Shown here: in pieces, positions 33,780 through 47,300 of the stretch
How the letters are laid out: each line of letters starts with the position of its first letter
Position numbering within the stretch: the stretch's first letter is position 1
Assembly: GCA_027605045.1 (NCBI GenBank)
Contig: JAQFWX010000079.1
Location: 62,001 to 126,000 of the forward strand
Source: Phallus indusiatus
Taxonomy: Eukaryota; Basidiomycota; Agaricomycetes; Phallales; Phallaceae
Direction: 5' to 3'
DNA length: 64,000 bases
Program-made: the position numbers and the translations under genes
The notes under the pieces: model-generated
The model's database searches: none
What the model was told of the DNA's origin: nothing
What the model saw: only the letters and a program-made list of their open reading frames with translations

Positions 33780-35185
33780 TGATGATATATGGGAAAATAT
33801 ATTAGATTACTGCGCTTGATGGTTGAAAAAAACACTGTAGATGAACAAGATGGAGTAAACGCGTGGTAAAGGCCTGGTGTAAGAGTGGCGCAAGCCGCAC
33901 CGAAACCACGTGTCCGAGTCAATAATGATCCAATAGTATCGCGCAATGACAGTTCTGAGCCAAAAGCAATGTGATTATTGTCTTCTGCCACTCCGAAATG
34001 AAATTTAGGATGGGAGACTCTCAGTTGTCTCTGCGCTGGGAAGCTGCCCACGGAATTTAGAATTGATGAAAGGGAGTATCAATCGAAACCAATGAGTATA
34101 GAAGAACACGAATGATATTTCACAGATCGATTAAGATCATAAAAAAAGCGATGTGGGTTTGGTGAATTAGAATATTCGTGGACTCAGTTGTGATGCATGT
34201 GACTCAGCGCTTCGGGAAACCCCGTTTCCACGTTCCGCCAGGTTCCGCCCTCGGAATCGAGTCAGAGCATGAATAAAGTGAATAAAGTCTGCAATTAATA
34301 CTGCTTGATCACTGCTATACGTCAAGTTAATATTATAGCCGTAATCGCCGTACTTGCAGGTAAGCCATGATACATGTGCAAGATAACTGATAGATCCTTG
34401 GTTTTTTCATGGTTACAGCTTGAGCTAGACCCCTTGAGATGACAGGGGAAAAGGCACGACATGTGTAGATGTGGAGAGTGCCAAGGCATGACTTCTTAAA
34501 TTATGATACGAACTAAAACAGAGTTTCAAGTTGAATGACTGGTTCGGACTGTTCAGGTTAAATTTGTTCTCGGAATTCTCCATAGCTCATTTTCAAATCG
34601 CACCGCGATTAGGCCTCACAGCTTTTTCGCACTTGGGGAGTACTTGCCTGATTAGTTGTATGTATGGCTTAAAGGCGCGAATTAGTTACCACTTATATTA
34701 CCTTCTGGCGCACGGAATGTAAGCGAGAATGCAATGTAAGAAGTGGGCAAGAAGGGAGGGATTTCCACCCTTACCAGATTTTCTTGATCAATTCGGTTGT
34801 AATTTGACAATTAACCAAATCGAAAAGGAGTTATCCGTCGAATTTCAGAGTAAATTTGAGAATTCATTCTTGCAATATTCAGTAATCACTTGATAGCCAC
34901 AGCGGAGTTTAAGTCGGAGTAATCAGCCAGCTCTGCAAAATCGGCAAGTATCTCGCAAGTATCCGCTTCAATCCAGTGAATTTATCCCCTTGTTTTTTTA
35001 AAGCTCCTTTTTCCAGTACGCACGAGAGCAGGGTCAATGTTAAACTAATGTCGTTCGCTTTCAGCGACTTGTAGCAAGAAAACCCATACGGGCATTGATG
35101 ACCGTTTTTATGCGTATAATAAGCGTGAACCGTACTTCAGTCTCAGCTAGAAACCACAACTGCCCTTTATCTGACCACCATCAAC
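33780..35185. other. Divergent intergenic region, no gene recognised
   Basis: 1.4 kb between the otubain and the NAD(P)-binding gene. ORFs at 33731-34051 (minus) and 34531-34722 (plus) show no motif. A GAATAAAGTGAATAAAG direct repeat lies near 34271. Confidence 0.5.
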
Positions 35186-35954
35186 ATGCGCGTTCTCGTT
35201 TTAGGAGGGACAGGCCCTGTAGGTGAGCATAGGACTTTTAAATTGGATCATGTCTGATAATGTTTGTAATAGGAAGGTATATGATAAATGCTCTACTGGG
35301 TTATTCAATTCAAGTCGTCGTATACGCACGGAAACCAAGTAAATTGGACGACACTATTATAACGAATAGTCTCGTTACGATTTATAAGGGGGAATTGAAG
35401 GATGCTGCTGCAATGCGAAGGGCCATGATAGGCGTCGACGCCGTTATTTCAAGTTTAGGCCCGAAGGTCAGCAACGGCCCATTCCACCCCTATGGCACAC
35501 CACTCGCCAAAGCATATGGCCTCATTATTGAATTAATGAAAGAAAGAGGCATTAGACGCCTTATTCTATTGGGAACTACTAGCATGAAAGACCCCAATGA
35601 CAATTTCAGCATTGAGTTTAAAGCTCTTGTTAGTGGTGTTGCGCTCTTCGCCACAAACGCTTACAGAGTTTGTTCTTCTCTTTTTGATACTCATGTTCAT
35701 ATATTCTGACTTCCGTTTACTTCTAGGATGTTGTTGCCATTGGTGAAACTGTTCGAGCCGAGCCTGACATCGATTACACCATCGTACGCGTTCCCATTCT
35801 CACCGATGACCCTAGCAACAATTTCGTTGTCGGTTATGTGGGCGATAAACACATGAAGACAACTCTTCCCCGACAAGCATTCGCCAACTTCGTTATTCAG
35901 GAGCTGTATAGAAATCAATGGGTTCGTAAGCAACCTCTGATATCAGGACCATAG
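35186..35954 (+). CDS. NmrA-like NAD(P)-binding protein
   Basis: Atypical short-chain dehydrogenase/NmrA fold. Exon 1: MRVLVLGGTGPV, the start of the GGTGxxG dinucleotide motif, completed after an intron (about 35223-35272) by GRYMINALLGYSIQVVVYAR. Then KPSKLDDTIITNSLVTIYKG, AAMRRAMIGVDAVISSLGPK, GIRRLILLGTTSMKDPNDNF, an intron near 35663-35727, DVVAIGETVRAEPDIDYTIV, RVPILTDDPSNNFVVGYVGD and RQAFANFVIQELYRNQW. Stop TAG 35952-35954. The glycine motif and the LLGTTS strand are intact but the YxxxK motif of classical SDRs is not seen, as expected for NmrA/SDR-a proteins. About 215-220 residues. Substrate unknown; could be a reductase or a redox-sensing regulator. Confidence 0.83.
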
Positions 35955-36489
35955 TAGGAAATCCATATCCAAGCATAATACATCATGTGCTGAGTATTTA
36001 ATCCCCATTGTTTTGTAATGATACGCTATTATCCATTGAACTCATGCTATTTTTTTTGACTCAACATGATACAATCTCATGTACCTCAATTTGTGTTATC
36101 TGAATCTGAAACCATGTATATCTTGTATCATTTCAATAAAGGTAATGAAAATATCGTGTAGTGCGAATAAGAGAACGTTCCGGTAATAATCCTTAATGTC
36201 TCTTCCTCGCCCACGGACGAGGTAAGGTTCACTGAGCAGGTCCGAAGATGATGCCTCAAGCTTGTCCTCGTGAAGGGAATAGCAGGACCCTTCGTGGAAT
36301 CACGTTTTCGGGACAAGGTCGGGTTGTTTAGCTGCTTGAGGGTATTGTCGACACGAAACCCCGTCACTGGACAAGCCAAAGTGGTCCATCGTCGCGCCTG
36401 CTCGAACTATAAAAACAGGAGCATGCGCACAAGCAATCACCACCCTCTCACCCCCGTCTTCCCTTTACACGGCAACTACATTAGTATCT
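35955..36489. other. Intergenic; promoter with TATA box at 36408-36416
   Basis: No gene recognised. TATAAAAAC at 36408-36416 lies about 100 bp before the preferred ATG (36511) of the next gene; a pyrimidine-rich stretch follows. Confidence 0.5.
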
Positions 36490-36510
36490 TTGTTCCATTT
36501 CATTTTATCC

Positions 36511-37659
36511 ATGTCTTCATCGAATTGCACCATTGACGTATCTCCATCTACGCCACCAAGACGCGAGAGCCAAGGTGAGTTAACTCGTCAACGGGAATAT
36601 ATTTTATCACCTTATAAAATTCTACATGTAGAATCTTTGACTTTGACGGGCGGTGATCTATTCTTCCTCCTAGAAGAAGAGGAAGAGTATTTTACAGCGG
36701 AGGAATATGAGAGTAGTTCTGATGATGAGGGAAGCGAATATAGATTCTTTGAGGAAGTGTTCGGAGATGCGGAATCTGTATGCTCAGAGGATGAAGAGGC
36801 CGACGATGCGGAATTTGAGAGACGACAGGCTCTCACAGACCGTCAATATAGCTTTGACGATGTCACAGCTGCAGTTAAACCGAAATCTAGTGACCCATTT
36901 GGTTTAAACTCGGAGAATGATTCGGCCTCTCCCCCTCCCTCTCCTGTCGCACGTCCTCGTGTAACCTCCATCGGCTACCCCCCTCATCGGTGCAATTGTC
37001 CACATTGCCCTTCAAGAACGGACGGATACATTCCCCCGTTCACGCCAGGTAGTGTGAATGCGAACAAGGAGAGCTTTCCCCGTCAGCGCCTCAATCTTCC
37101 CATAGCGCCTCTCATCTTGACACCTTCAGCGCCGAAACCTAGACAAATTCCTGCTTCGCAACCTGGGCCGACTCGCCCCTTTGGAAACTTGGATTTGAAT
37201 CGACATTCCAGGAATCGTAGCCACCAAACTACAGCTCCCCGAACTTCCCTAGGCCATAACACCGCGAGAACGCCTCTGACTTTACCATCTATACGGACGC
37301 TTGATATTTGGCACGATGAACTGCCTGATACTCCCTCTAGGACTAATTCTCAAGTGCCGTTGTTTTCTCGGATGGGGCTGCCATTTATTCTGAATCCGCC
37401 CCCGCTTCCCACCCCGAACCAGCTATCACCGGGAGCTCCCGCCAACAGGCTATCAGAAGCGAGCGAAGTTGAGGACGGGAACGAATCTGACACCTCGGCT
37501 GACGATCTTCCTTGGTTGGCGAGACTGACCCCTGTTATAAATGTCAGTTTTATACCCAATTGTTCGGCTGATCTAGTACCGTACTCTTTGAGTCTCACAC
37601 GCAATACACGGACGATGCATTCTTCCAGGAGTTCTGATAACCGTTTCGAGGACCTGTAG
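36511..37659 (+). CDS. Unknown acidic, Pro/Ser-rich protein
   Basis: The open frame extends back to 36490 (MFHFILSMSSSNCTIDVSPS), but the ATG at 36511 is preferred because it lies at a normal distance from the TATA box. It contains a Glu/Asp-rich stretch (LLEEEEEYFTAEEYESSSDD, VCSEDEEADDAEFERR), then a Cys/His patch PPHRCNCPHCPSRTDGYIPP, then long Pro/Ser/Thr/Arg-rich sequence with TPSRTNSQVPLFSRMGLPF and an acidic SEVEDGNESDTSADDLPWLA. No signal peptide or membrane helix. A perfect GT-AG candidate intron of 57 bp (36574-36630) is in frame and stop-free, so it may be spliced or retained. I do not recognise the family; probably disordered and regulatory. Confidence 0.7.
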   Translation: MSSSNCTIDVSPSTPPRRESQGELTRQREYILSPYKILHVESLTLTGGDLFFLLEEEEEYFTAEEYESSSDDEGSEYRFFEEVFGDAESVCSEDEEADDAEFERRQALTDRQYSFDDVTAAVKPKSSDPFGLNSENDSASPPPSPVARPRVTSIGYPPHRCNCPHCPSRTDGYIPPFTPGSVNANKESFPRQRLNLPIAPLILTPSAPKPRQIPASQPGPTRPFGNLDLNRHSRNRSHQTTAPRTSLGHNTARTPLTLPSIRTLDIWHDELPDTPSRTNSQVPLFSRMGLPFILNPPPLPTPNQLSPGAPANRLSEASEVEDGNESDTSADDLPWLARLTPVINVSFIPNCSADLVPYSLSLTRNTRTMHSSRSSDNRFEDL

Positions 37660-38329
37660 TTCCCTAAACCACTAAAGCCCCGCGATTGAATCTTCAGCTT
37701 GGGTGTGTCGCGTCGTCACTTTTCATCGATATTGACCGAATGCGATTGCGCGTTGGAAGGCGTTTATTCCTGCGGTGTTAGTAAACTCTTTGTTATCGGA
37801 AGAATCACTTGACCTTCTCGCTTATAAATTATATCTACAATGTAATATTAAAAGATAGGAGATTTTTCGTAGTATACCTCTTCCTAGTTTCCATTGTAAA
37901 ACCATCATGTGCGCGTACTTGCTTTCACGTATGGGCTCGTCCAGCTTGCGTCAATGTACATTGTAAGAGCCGTTGTGGCTCTTTGACAATACTTTTTATC
38001 CTGGCATTTGACTGAGTGTATGTAATTGAGTGATTTGAAAATAAGGTGATATCGTGAATTGATAATGAAAGTGCCATCCGAAGTGTGCTTTATCGGCACA
38101 ATATATATGGCTATGCCATGAAATAACAAATTCATTCAAGTAAAGCGAAGCGAACTCCTTTTGTTTTGTTTTTGTTCATGGGGTCGATAGCAGTCGGTGA
38201 TTGAGTTTTAGTTTTCAGCTGTTTTCAACTTCCGCGCGTTTTTCGCTAGCGTCTGACTCGGACATTTGCACGCGATACGTCTCTGCCTGTCATCGTGGTC
38301 GCAAACTTTGTTATGTGCTAGCGTGTACA
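37660..38329. other. Intergenic, promoter of the giant Msb1-like gene
   Basis: No gene recognised. A frame open upstream of 38330 (from about 38201) has no ATG, so it is treated as 5' leader. Confidence 0.5.
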
Positions 38330-41300
38330 ATGCCTTCATTCTTTTCGAAACTTTTAGGAAAAAAGAAACACTCAGACAACTCTGGCCTCTTGGACGGGGA
38401 GAGGTATGAGGCTGTACCTGCAGATACACCATCTCAACCGTTATCTGGCCCCGTTCCGGAAAACATACTACCTACCAAACCAACTTCTCATAAACACAAA
38501 GGTCATGGCTTAGGTTTACACTTGAAACGGAGGGCCCAATCGCCCCCGCCACCCACAGAACGAGAACCCATCTCTCCAGCACCTCACCTGTCCTTGGATC
38601 TCCCAAGCTCTCAAGCTGAAGAAAAGAAGCCAGCAGATTTGAATTTGGGGCTAGGAAGTGAAAGCACGAGCTTCGACGATGTCACTTTGCGTCAGAAGAG
38701 GCTTACACCTGCAGAAACTCTTTATCTCGTTCAGAAGACTTCTGAAATCATCATGGAACGTGGTATGACTTTCGCCGTGGTTTTGTCATTGTTCCAAGTA
38801 TGCTTAAAGTGTTTAAATTGCAGGTTTAGAAGTGTTAGGTGTAATGCGACCTCACTGGTTCGCGTCGCCGAACCATCAAGAAGCACAATTGAAGTTACTT
38901 AACTGCTTTTTGCAATCTCTTGCAGTTCGTTCTTCTAATGAACGACCATCGTCTTCCTTGCCATCCGAAGACCCCTTCGAGAACGAATTACGATATACCC
39001 GTGATCCGCATGACGTGGCAGCTGTGTTCAGGTGGGGCTTGCGTCATCTTCAGCTAGAGAATAACGCTCTTGCTTTGACAACCGTTGAGGATTGGTACAA
39101 GGCTTTTGTCACGTCCGAACGTTCTGAGGGCTATCCCTCTCAAGCGTTTGATCAAATTCTGCCACCGCTCCTCCCAGCATCTCATGTGAATATCATCCGA
39201 TCAGTTTTGGATTTAGTAACTTCTTTAGCAGCACATTCCGAAGAGAACGGTATATCCGGCAATAAATTAAGCAAAGCCCTCGGATGGTGGCTCATCAGTT
39301 CCAGAAATCTGGTCAAAGAACCTCAATGGCCGTCTTTTTATTCTGACTGGGAAGCGGCTACTCGTCAGTTTGAGCACCTGTTCCTAGCCTATATCCGGTA
39401 TGTTCTCTTAACTTTCATCATTCTCGGCATGTGTTGATCAAAGTGGTTCAGCACCCAGGAATCTCAGTCACGTATGCCTAAAAGGCTAACCGAATTAGTC
39501 AAGAATTATCCATACGAGAGGAATCGTAAATCCGAGGATGGCACTTTCCTCCCCAGACCACGTTTTTCAACGCGGACCACGGACGCTTTGTTCATCCGTA
39601 TTGCAGTTCAGGCAGATGGCGAAAACTCTATTGTTCACCCTCTTCGAATTGTTATAGACTCTTTGAACTCAACTCCCGGAAAGGACGCTTCTGGCGATTA
39701 TCTGGCTATATGGGAATCCATCCGTGAAGCTGCCAAGACAAGTACTGAAGAGGAGAATCAAGATACCCCCTCAACGAGATTTAACCTTTCAGCCGTCATC
39801 GCAGACGAAAGTCTTCGTATTCTTTCTCTAATTCCTGGGATGAATGACATCCCTGATGTTTCGGTTTTTCCATCATTCGCTTCTCGACGTTCCTTTTCAC
39901 TTATTGAGAGACCATTGAGTCTCGTCTCGACCTCCGATCAGAAGAGTCCTGCTGATAAGGCTAACTCCATCTTGACGCCCAATATGGATTTTGACCAAGT
40001 GACCGACTGGCAAGCCTTCTCTACTACCGGATTCCGATCCCCGAGTGGTATCAGTCTCAGCGCATCTCTATGGGATAACGATGTTGAAATTACAACGCCT
40101 TCAATGAGACCCGGTAATCCTAGACATACATTTAGCTCTGCTTCGGAGCCACCATTACCTGAGGAACCAACCACACCACCATTGCGGTCCTCGCTCGCTG
40201 GTGAGCCAGCTACAATGCCTGTCGAGGTCTCAAACAGCCGAGTAGCCACGTTCTCCTCCCCTTCGCTTGTCAAGTTAGACGAAGCCTTTGTCGACTTTTG
40301 GGCCGACACACTCCTCGACTCTGTTGGCCAATCTTGGCCTACGTTCGTCGTCTGTCAGCTCAAACCGATGCCCAATCTCAAGGTTAAAGATACAAACAAA
40401 TCCATCGAGTGGATTGTCATCGAGCAAGTTGTTGCTATCCCTGCCCCTCCGGTGAAAGAAGCTGTAGCTGAGCCCTTGCCAGCCTCACCACCTGTACCGA
40501 GTACGCCCCCCAAAAGTGACACTCACAAATCACCTGGCTTTTTCTCGCTATCTCCCACTCGCAAGCGTTGGAGCTTGTTCTCATCCAAACATGATACTGC
40601 ACCCCTTCTTGGAAGACGTAGATCAGGGTCTAAAGTCAGTGAAATGGGTGAGGTCTTAAAGGAAGAGGATGAAACGCCCAAACCTCCGAGCGACGTTTCG
40701 ATCACTGCGCAATCCCAGTCAGAAGAATCCTCGTCTGCTGTTACATCGGTATCCAAACCTCTCGAACCTGTTGTGGAACTGCCCAAATCAGAGGAGCCGG
40801 AACCCGTATCTGAGGAACATCCAAAGGTTGATCAGCTTACTCCCATACCTGAGGATGTTAAGCTTGAGGAAGCAACAGCAACAGGTATCGTGGTTGAGAA
40901 ACCTACTGAAGCAGAAACTGCTATCCCCGAGGATCTTCCCCCAGTTCCATCGAAGGTCGAAGCTGAAGAGGTTGCACCTGAGGTTCCGTCCAAAGAGAAA
41001 GAGCTCCCAGAGCCAGTGGTTCAAGATCAGGTTGAAGAGGGCGAGACGCTTGCAGATTCTAGAATCGAAAGTGATGCAGTTGTTGTCGATGATGCCGTTC
41101 CTCTCGGAGAGTCCGCTGTTATCGTTCCTAAACCAGAGGAAAAGGCGTTGCCTGAGATAGACGAATCAGAACCTGCCACAGAGACACAGGATGTCCTGGA
41201 TTCACTTCCAGCGACAGAAGAGTCAGCGGCGATTCAAGGAGATGTCCAAGAGCCGTCTGGCGAATCTGTTCCTGGACGGGAGGTACCTGGCGAGATCCCT

Positions 41301-44300
41301 GCCGTATCCGATCTCGACTCTAAAGCGGCCGAGATTGAGTCACCTAATGTCGGAGCTGAAGACGGCGATCGAGAGCGTGCGGTTTCCTCTCAAGACGAAG
41401 GTATATGTCAAACGTTGTTATCATTGCTCGATATTAACATTCCTTCCAGTTCTTAAACTTGATACTGCCTCTCCTCACTCGGATGTGTCTGTCACAGTGG
41501 TCGAACCAACGCCTATTGAAGAATCTGGAGCATCAATAATTTCACCTGTGGTCGCAGAACTTGTCATTGAACCAATAAGGGAGGAGGAAGAACCCGACGA
41601 CCCCGTGGCTGAAAAGGAGGGAGAAGTGCTTGAACCTGTTAAGCACCAAGAGGTTGTGGATGTCTCAGAAGAGCCTTCTTTAGTATTGAACCAGCAGGTT
41701 AGGGAAATCAATAAAGGTATGAAGTGGCAACAGTGAAACATATACAATATTTCTGATGGTTTCATTAAGGCGAATCTCCTGAGGAGACTTTACGCTCTAC
41801 AGCGCCAACCGATGATTCTCAAACCATTATCAGAGAAAATGAAGCGTATATTGAGGGCACCGCGGAAGAAACTGCACGACATGCTACTGATACTGACACG
41901 GTTCTGGATGCGGGAACTGCAGCTCCCGAAGGATCAACGGACACGTCTATTCCAGCTGTTTCAATGGAACAATTAGCTACAGGTAATTATACCTTGAATT
42001 TGATAAAAAAATATCTTAAATTTATTTCAGTGCCCGCTTCAGTGGAAGAAACATCGATTAGTCATGACACTCCTCACGAAATAACTCTCGCTCAGGAAGC
42101 GCCATTATTAGATGAGCCATCCGTAGTTTCTGCAGTTGTTCCAGAAGACGTACCCTCGACTGCTGATGAAGAGAAGGATCGAAATGGCGAAGTCGGCGTC
42201 AGTGTGGAAAGTTCTATACCAGGAGCGGGTTCAACCATTGAAACCTTGCCTTCCGAACCAGCGACAACGGCGGAGGAGTCTCATTTTCATGAAAAACACA
42301 TTGCATCGGAAAAGGAGGCCGAAAAAGTAGATGCTCCTGCGGTAGGGAATGTGCCCGGTGTAGAAGTTGCCGATATCCCTCCTAGTGAAGATGCCTTGGT
42401 ATCTTCCGCCCACGAAGAAGCCAGTGGAGACCGAGCTCCTGTTATCGAGTCTACTATTGAACAAAGCATTCCCGCTGCAGTTCTTGGCACTTCCCTCGTG
42501 TCAGCACTGGAAAATCAACCGAGCAATCTTGAGACGACAACGGCTGAAGAAGCTAGCGCCGCAGAAGAAAAGTCCGTTGCAGATGTGAGTGGAGAGAACC
42601 TTACCGGAGGCTCAGACGAGGCGGAAAAAGTTACATCTAACGAAGAAAATTTGGAAAATGTGGACGTCGAAAACATCACTGCCACTGGTGTTCCCATGGT
42701 TGACAAAACCACCGTGTTACAAATTCCAGTCATCGATTCTTCCGAGGGACCCCCCGTTGCTCCAACTGCTGAAGTAGTTTCTGTTCCAAAAGTCGCTATT
42801 ATTGATGAAGAGGGCCCATCTCCGAGTGAAGCTCTGATTCATACCTCAACCGCAGATGTTAACGAGGCTGAAGTCCACAATCAATCGATCTCGATTCCTA
42901 AGGATGAAGAATCCGTTCCATTCGATGAAACTGAGACCGCTCCAGTTGCTCATATACCTGAGGTTGCCGATGAAGTATCCGCTCCTACATCCGTGGACAA
43001 TACCGCCTTTGGAATGCATAAGAATGAAGCTGAAGGCAGTGGAGCTAACGTCGAATCTGCAGGAACGCATGCCAAGTCTTCTGACGTGAGGGCCCTTGAC
43101 GACGAAGTTCCAAATGTTAGCGAGCTCCACGTAGAAGATGCTACTCTAACGGTCCCCGATGCACCTACGCAAGAAGAATCAGTTAATATCGACAGTTCTA
43201 TTCAAAGTATCATCAACCAACATCCAGTGACCTCGGATTTGGTTCCAGCGAAGTCAGCGGTTACCGGAGAGTCGGTTACACCTCCTGAAGCGTCTGGGGA
43301 GCCTTCTTTCGAAAAGCCAGCTGCTATAAGTCAAGGTGTGACTGGTGAGGAACCTCACGTCGGGACTGACAAGGCCGATTCTCCCGAAGTAATCGTCACT
43401 ACAAATGAATCTACAGATCCCACACCTGTACCGATTGAAACAACCCCTTTGGACATTCCTGAACGAGTAGAGCCCGAGCTAGCTGATACCCACACCACAC
43501 CGGCGCCTGAGTCTGACGTTTTACAAGGATCTGCTGAATCGCTTGAGCAACGCTTCGAAGAAAAGCAAGCTGAAGCCCCTGTTGATCAGTCAAACGTAGT
43601 AGACGGAACTCAATCTCACAAAGCCCTTCATGATTTGGTTGCTGAACCCGAGAATGAAAGGAACTCTCAACTACAACATGTCGCACTTGCCGCAGCCTCA
43701 ATACCTCTTGGTGATGCACTGAGTGAGTATTCCTTTGTCAAAGGATAATGGAGTTTACAATCTATAATACAGCTCAATCCGCTGATACCCTGTCACATAA
43801 CGACGCTGTAGTACCCGAAAAACCGGACACAGCTGCTGAGCCTGTCATCCAGATTCAAGACGTCACTGAGCCAGGAGCAGATATCATAGCCGAACCTGCA
43901 GCCCAATTGGAAGACACTTCCACACCGGATGTCGAACCCGAAGCGGATACGGATGGTGAACTTGCTCAAGTTACTCATTCTTCCAATGAAGCTCAGGTGG
44001 CGGAAAGCAAGGAACTAGCAGTCTCTCAAGACTTACCAATTGAAGAGGCCGTACGGCCAGTGGTAACCAATGATACACTTGGAGTAGGAAACGAAACAAA
44101 CGATATCGCTCAGTCCTCTGTCGCCCTAAAAGGTGAAACGGAACCAGGTTTAGATCTAAACCCACAACCAGAAACTACAGAACCTGTTAAAATTGTCGAT
44201 GAAGGCAAGGCGAAACCTGAAGTCATATTAGACAATGCACAACCTGTTAAAGAAGCTGAGCCTGAGCAGACAGATTCTGTTTTTCACGATATTCCTTCTG

Positions 44301-47300
44301 AAGCAGAGGCAGGAGAAGCAACCCTGGTTCACGAACCCAAGGTAGCTGAACTTTCCGATGCAGTCGGTCAAGACGCTATACCAGAAGCATTGGAACCTTC
44401 TATTGCCGATGGAAACCAAGACGTGCCTGAACTCCCAGTTGCTGAATCTCTGCTTGCAAGTGAAGAATCCGGCACCTCGCAAGCACTCAATGACAATACC
44501 GCGCAAGATGCAGTCGAAGGTTCGACCGATGTGCACCCAGAGGCGGTGGTGGACTCCGATGGATCACAAGTCGTAGAACCCATTGGAGATCAGATTGTTC
44601 CAGCTGTCGACGTTTCGAAGACGGAAATTCCTCTTGATACCGCCGAGACAGTAGAAGCATCTGCGCCCAGCTCAAATCTTCCGATTTCAGAGGAGACGGC
44701 TCTGTCAAATCTCACTCATTCAGATGACATCGCACCTACGGTCAAGCCGCTGTCAGACGAAGTTCAACATATCCTCCCTGCCGAGGATCTTCCAACGCCA
44801 GATCCAGCTATTACCGCTGAAAACCCAAACTCCGTTTCCCAGGAGGACTTGACCACTGCGACAGCGGAAGCTGCTTCCCAATCTGTCCAACCAGAGCAAC
44901 CTTCACCATCTACGCAGCACATTTCTGATCCAGCTGTAACTGCCGAATCTGCTTCTGAGGTTTATCCTCCAATTGCTGAAGAACCAGCTCCGTCTGTGAA
45001 AGATGTTTCTGATACGACAGTCGAGTCACTGGAGCCCGCGGCTGTAGCGGCCGCTGAACCCGAAGGTACGATATCCTTAGAACATGGATCATCAATGATT
45101 AAGAACCCTACAGTACAAGTACCAGGAGTCGACGAGGATCATCCCATTGATACACAATTCCAGAAAGATCAGGAACCAACTTCAGGCCAAGTTCCTGCTA
45201 CTGTCGAACCGATTTCTGAAGCACAAGTGTCAACAATGGATCATCAGAATACGGTGATATTACCCTCGACAGCTATAGCTGACAGTCAAAAGCCTGATGG
45301 TATTGTAACACCCGTCGCACAAATTGATGAAGGAACCGGTGAATCTGCACCCGTCGATGGAACGCATGTTTTGGCCGAAGATCCTTCAGTACCAACTCCT
45401 GGAGCCGAGGAGATTGTGCAATCTGTCGGAACACACCGGGAAGAATCTTCCGCGAGGGATGATGTTACACCTACTGAACTAGGAGTAGATTCTACTGCAG
45501 CAACGGAGCACCAAGACATCGCACACGCGCCGTCTGCGACTGTTGACGACCAACCTCTCGCAACTTTGCATAGTACTGATTCCAATGCTGAAGCTCCAGT
45601 TGTCTCAGATTTCGCTGGTGACGCCGCTGAAGCTGGAAACGTTGATCAAGTACATGATTCTTCCATTCAACTCGAACCTGCTGTCCAACCCCAAGAATTT
45701 GCGCAGGAACCGCCGGCTGAACCATTAGGTGACCCTCGCGACGCAACTGGTGCCCAACTTGTTCCATCTGATAATGTCGGAGCAGAAGGTGCATCGGAAA
45801 ACGTACAAGCTAGCACCGACGTGGAAGCGAAAGAGTTGGACTCCGGTGTCGACGGTGAAAATGCTGAAGCCGCTGAAGGAACACCACTGGAGGAAAAATC
45901 TCTCAATGCTGTCGGAGCGAAGACCGCCTCAGTTGACACGGACGATACCAACACTGTCTCCAATGAACGTCTAGAGCCGAGTGCTGCCCCTGTTGACGAA
46001 ACTTTAGTTTCCGAACTCCCTTCCGGTATAGACGGGATTTCCAAGCAAGTCGACCCAAGTTGTGAGTTGCTCGTTTTACTCGTCTTATATTTTTATTCAC
46101 TTTATTTGCTATATTAGCCACTGTTCTCTCATCTTCACATGAACCCGAAGTGGAAATTCCTCAGGTTGAAGAAAATGCTTCAGAAGACAAAGCTATCGCC
46201 GCTGACGACTTATTTCCAACTCGTTCCTCTGAAAATGAATCACCAGAAGTAACTTCAGAGCAACCTGAAGCAAATTTGAATGTTCAACATGACCGAGGCA
46301 TCGGATCTGACTCTATTCCTGAAGTAATCGAAGGAATTGCGTCGCAAACCCAGAGTCAGCTTGAACCGGAACCTGAACCCTCGCAACCGGATACAGCTGA
46401 AGATCATATACCAGCGCCGGAGGAGCTCGTCGTGCAATCCGAGGACAAACCCAAGGATTCAGAGCCAGTCACGAAAACCGACGAAGTCCAAGAACAATCA
46501 GTAAAGGCTTTGGATGAATTCACGAAAGGACAAACCGAGAAATCGCACGCGCAATCCGCTTCTGGCGAAGTCTCGTCAAGTCAGTTTCTAGACCTCTCTG
46601 CTGTAGAGTCGCAAGAACCTTCAGTCAATGACGAGTCAAAGTCTCAACTACCTGATCAACCTGTACTTGTTGAAAACTCTGTTCCATCCGAAAGCGTACA
46701 TAGTGAGTTCAGTCTTATATTCATAACGGAAGATCTTAAGATATTTGTTAAGCTAAATCCATCGAAGAGCCGTCCGTTGGAGATGTTGAACCTGAAGGCA
46801 CGGACGTGGCTACTGAGCCGATCACTCAAGCTCAGAATACTGATTTTGGGGATGCCATGACGTCAACCACAAACGGTATTACAGGATCTGCGGTACAGGG
46901 AAAAGAGACCTTCGAACGCAAACTCGAGGTTGGTTCCACTGAGGTAGAACAGCTAACAAGCGAGGAACCTGTTCAGCCTTCCGACGCACTTCAAGAGGTG
47001 GAAACCCAACAATCCTTAGTGCCTGCTGCCTCCGGGGAACCGCAGGCTGGAGATGTCTCCACATCAGCCGAGATCGCATCTTCTACCGAAATTCCCGGAG
47101 AAGCGGTCGAGCCTGAGGCCTCTACAAACACAGTTGGAACCAGGTCAGAAGATGTTGACCCTGAACCAGAAGTGACCCAATCAGCTGAAACTGCCAACCC
47201 GGAACCCGGAGTTATCTCAAATGCAGCTCAAGGAAGTGAGGAAGCCCCAACGGAGTCCATGGATAACCATGCCCAACTTGATGCTCATTCTGCAACGGGC

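Noticed and set aside
38201..38329. Longer N-terminus of the giant protein from 38201
   Set aside because: The frame is open but begins at TTG, with no upstream ATG in frame; the ATG at 38330 gives a normal start.
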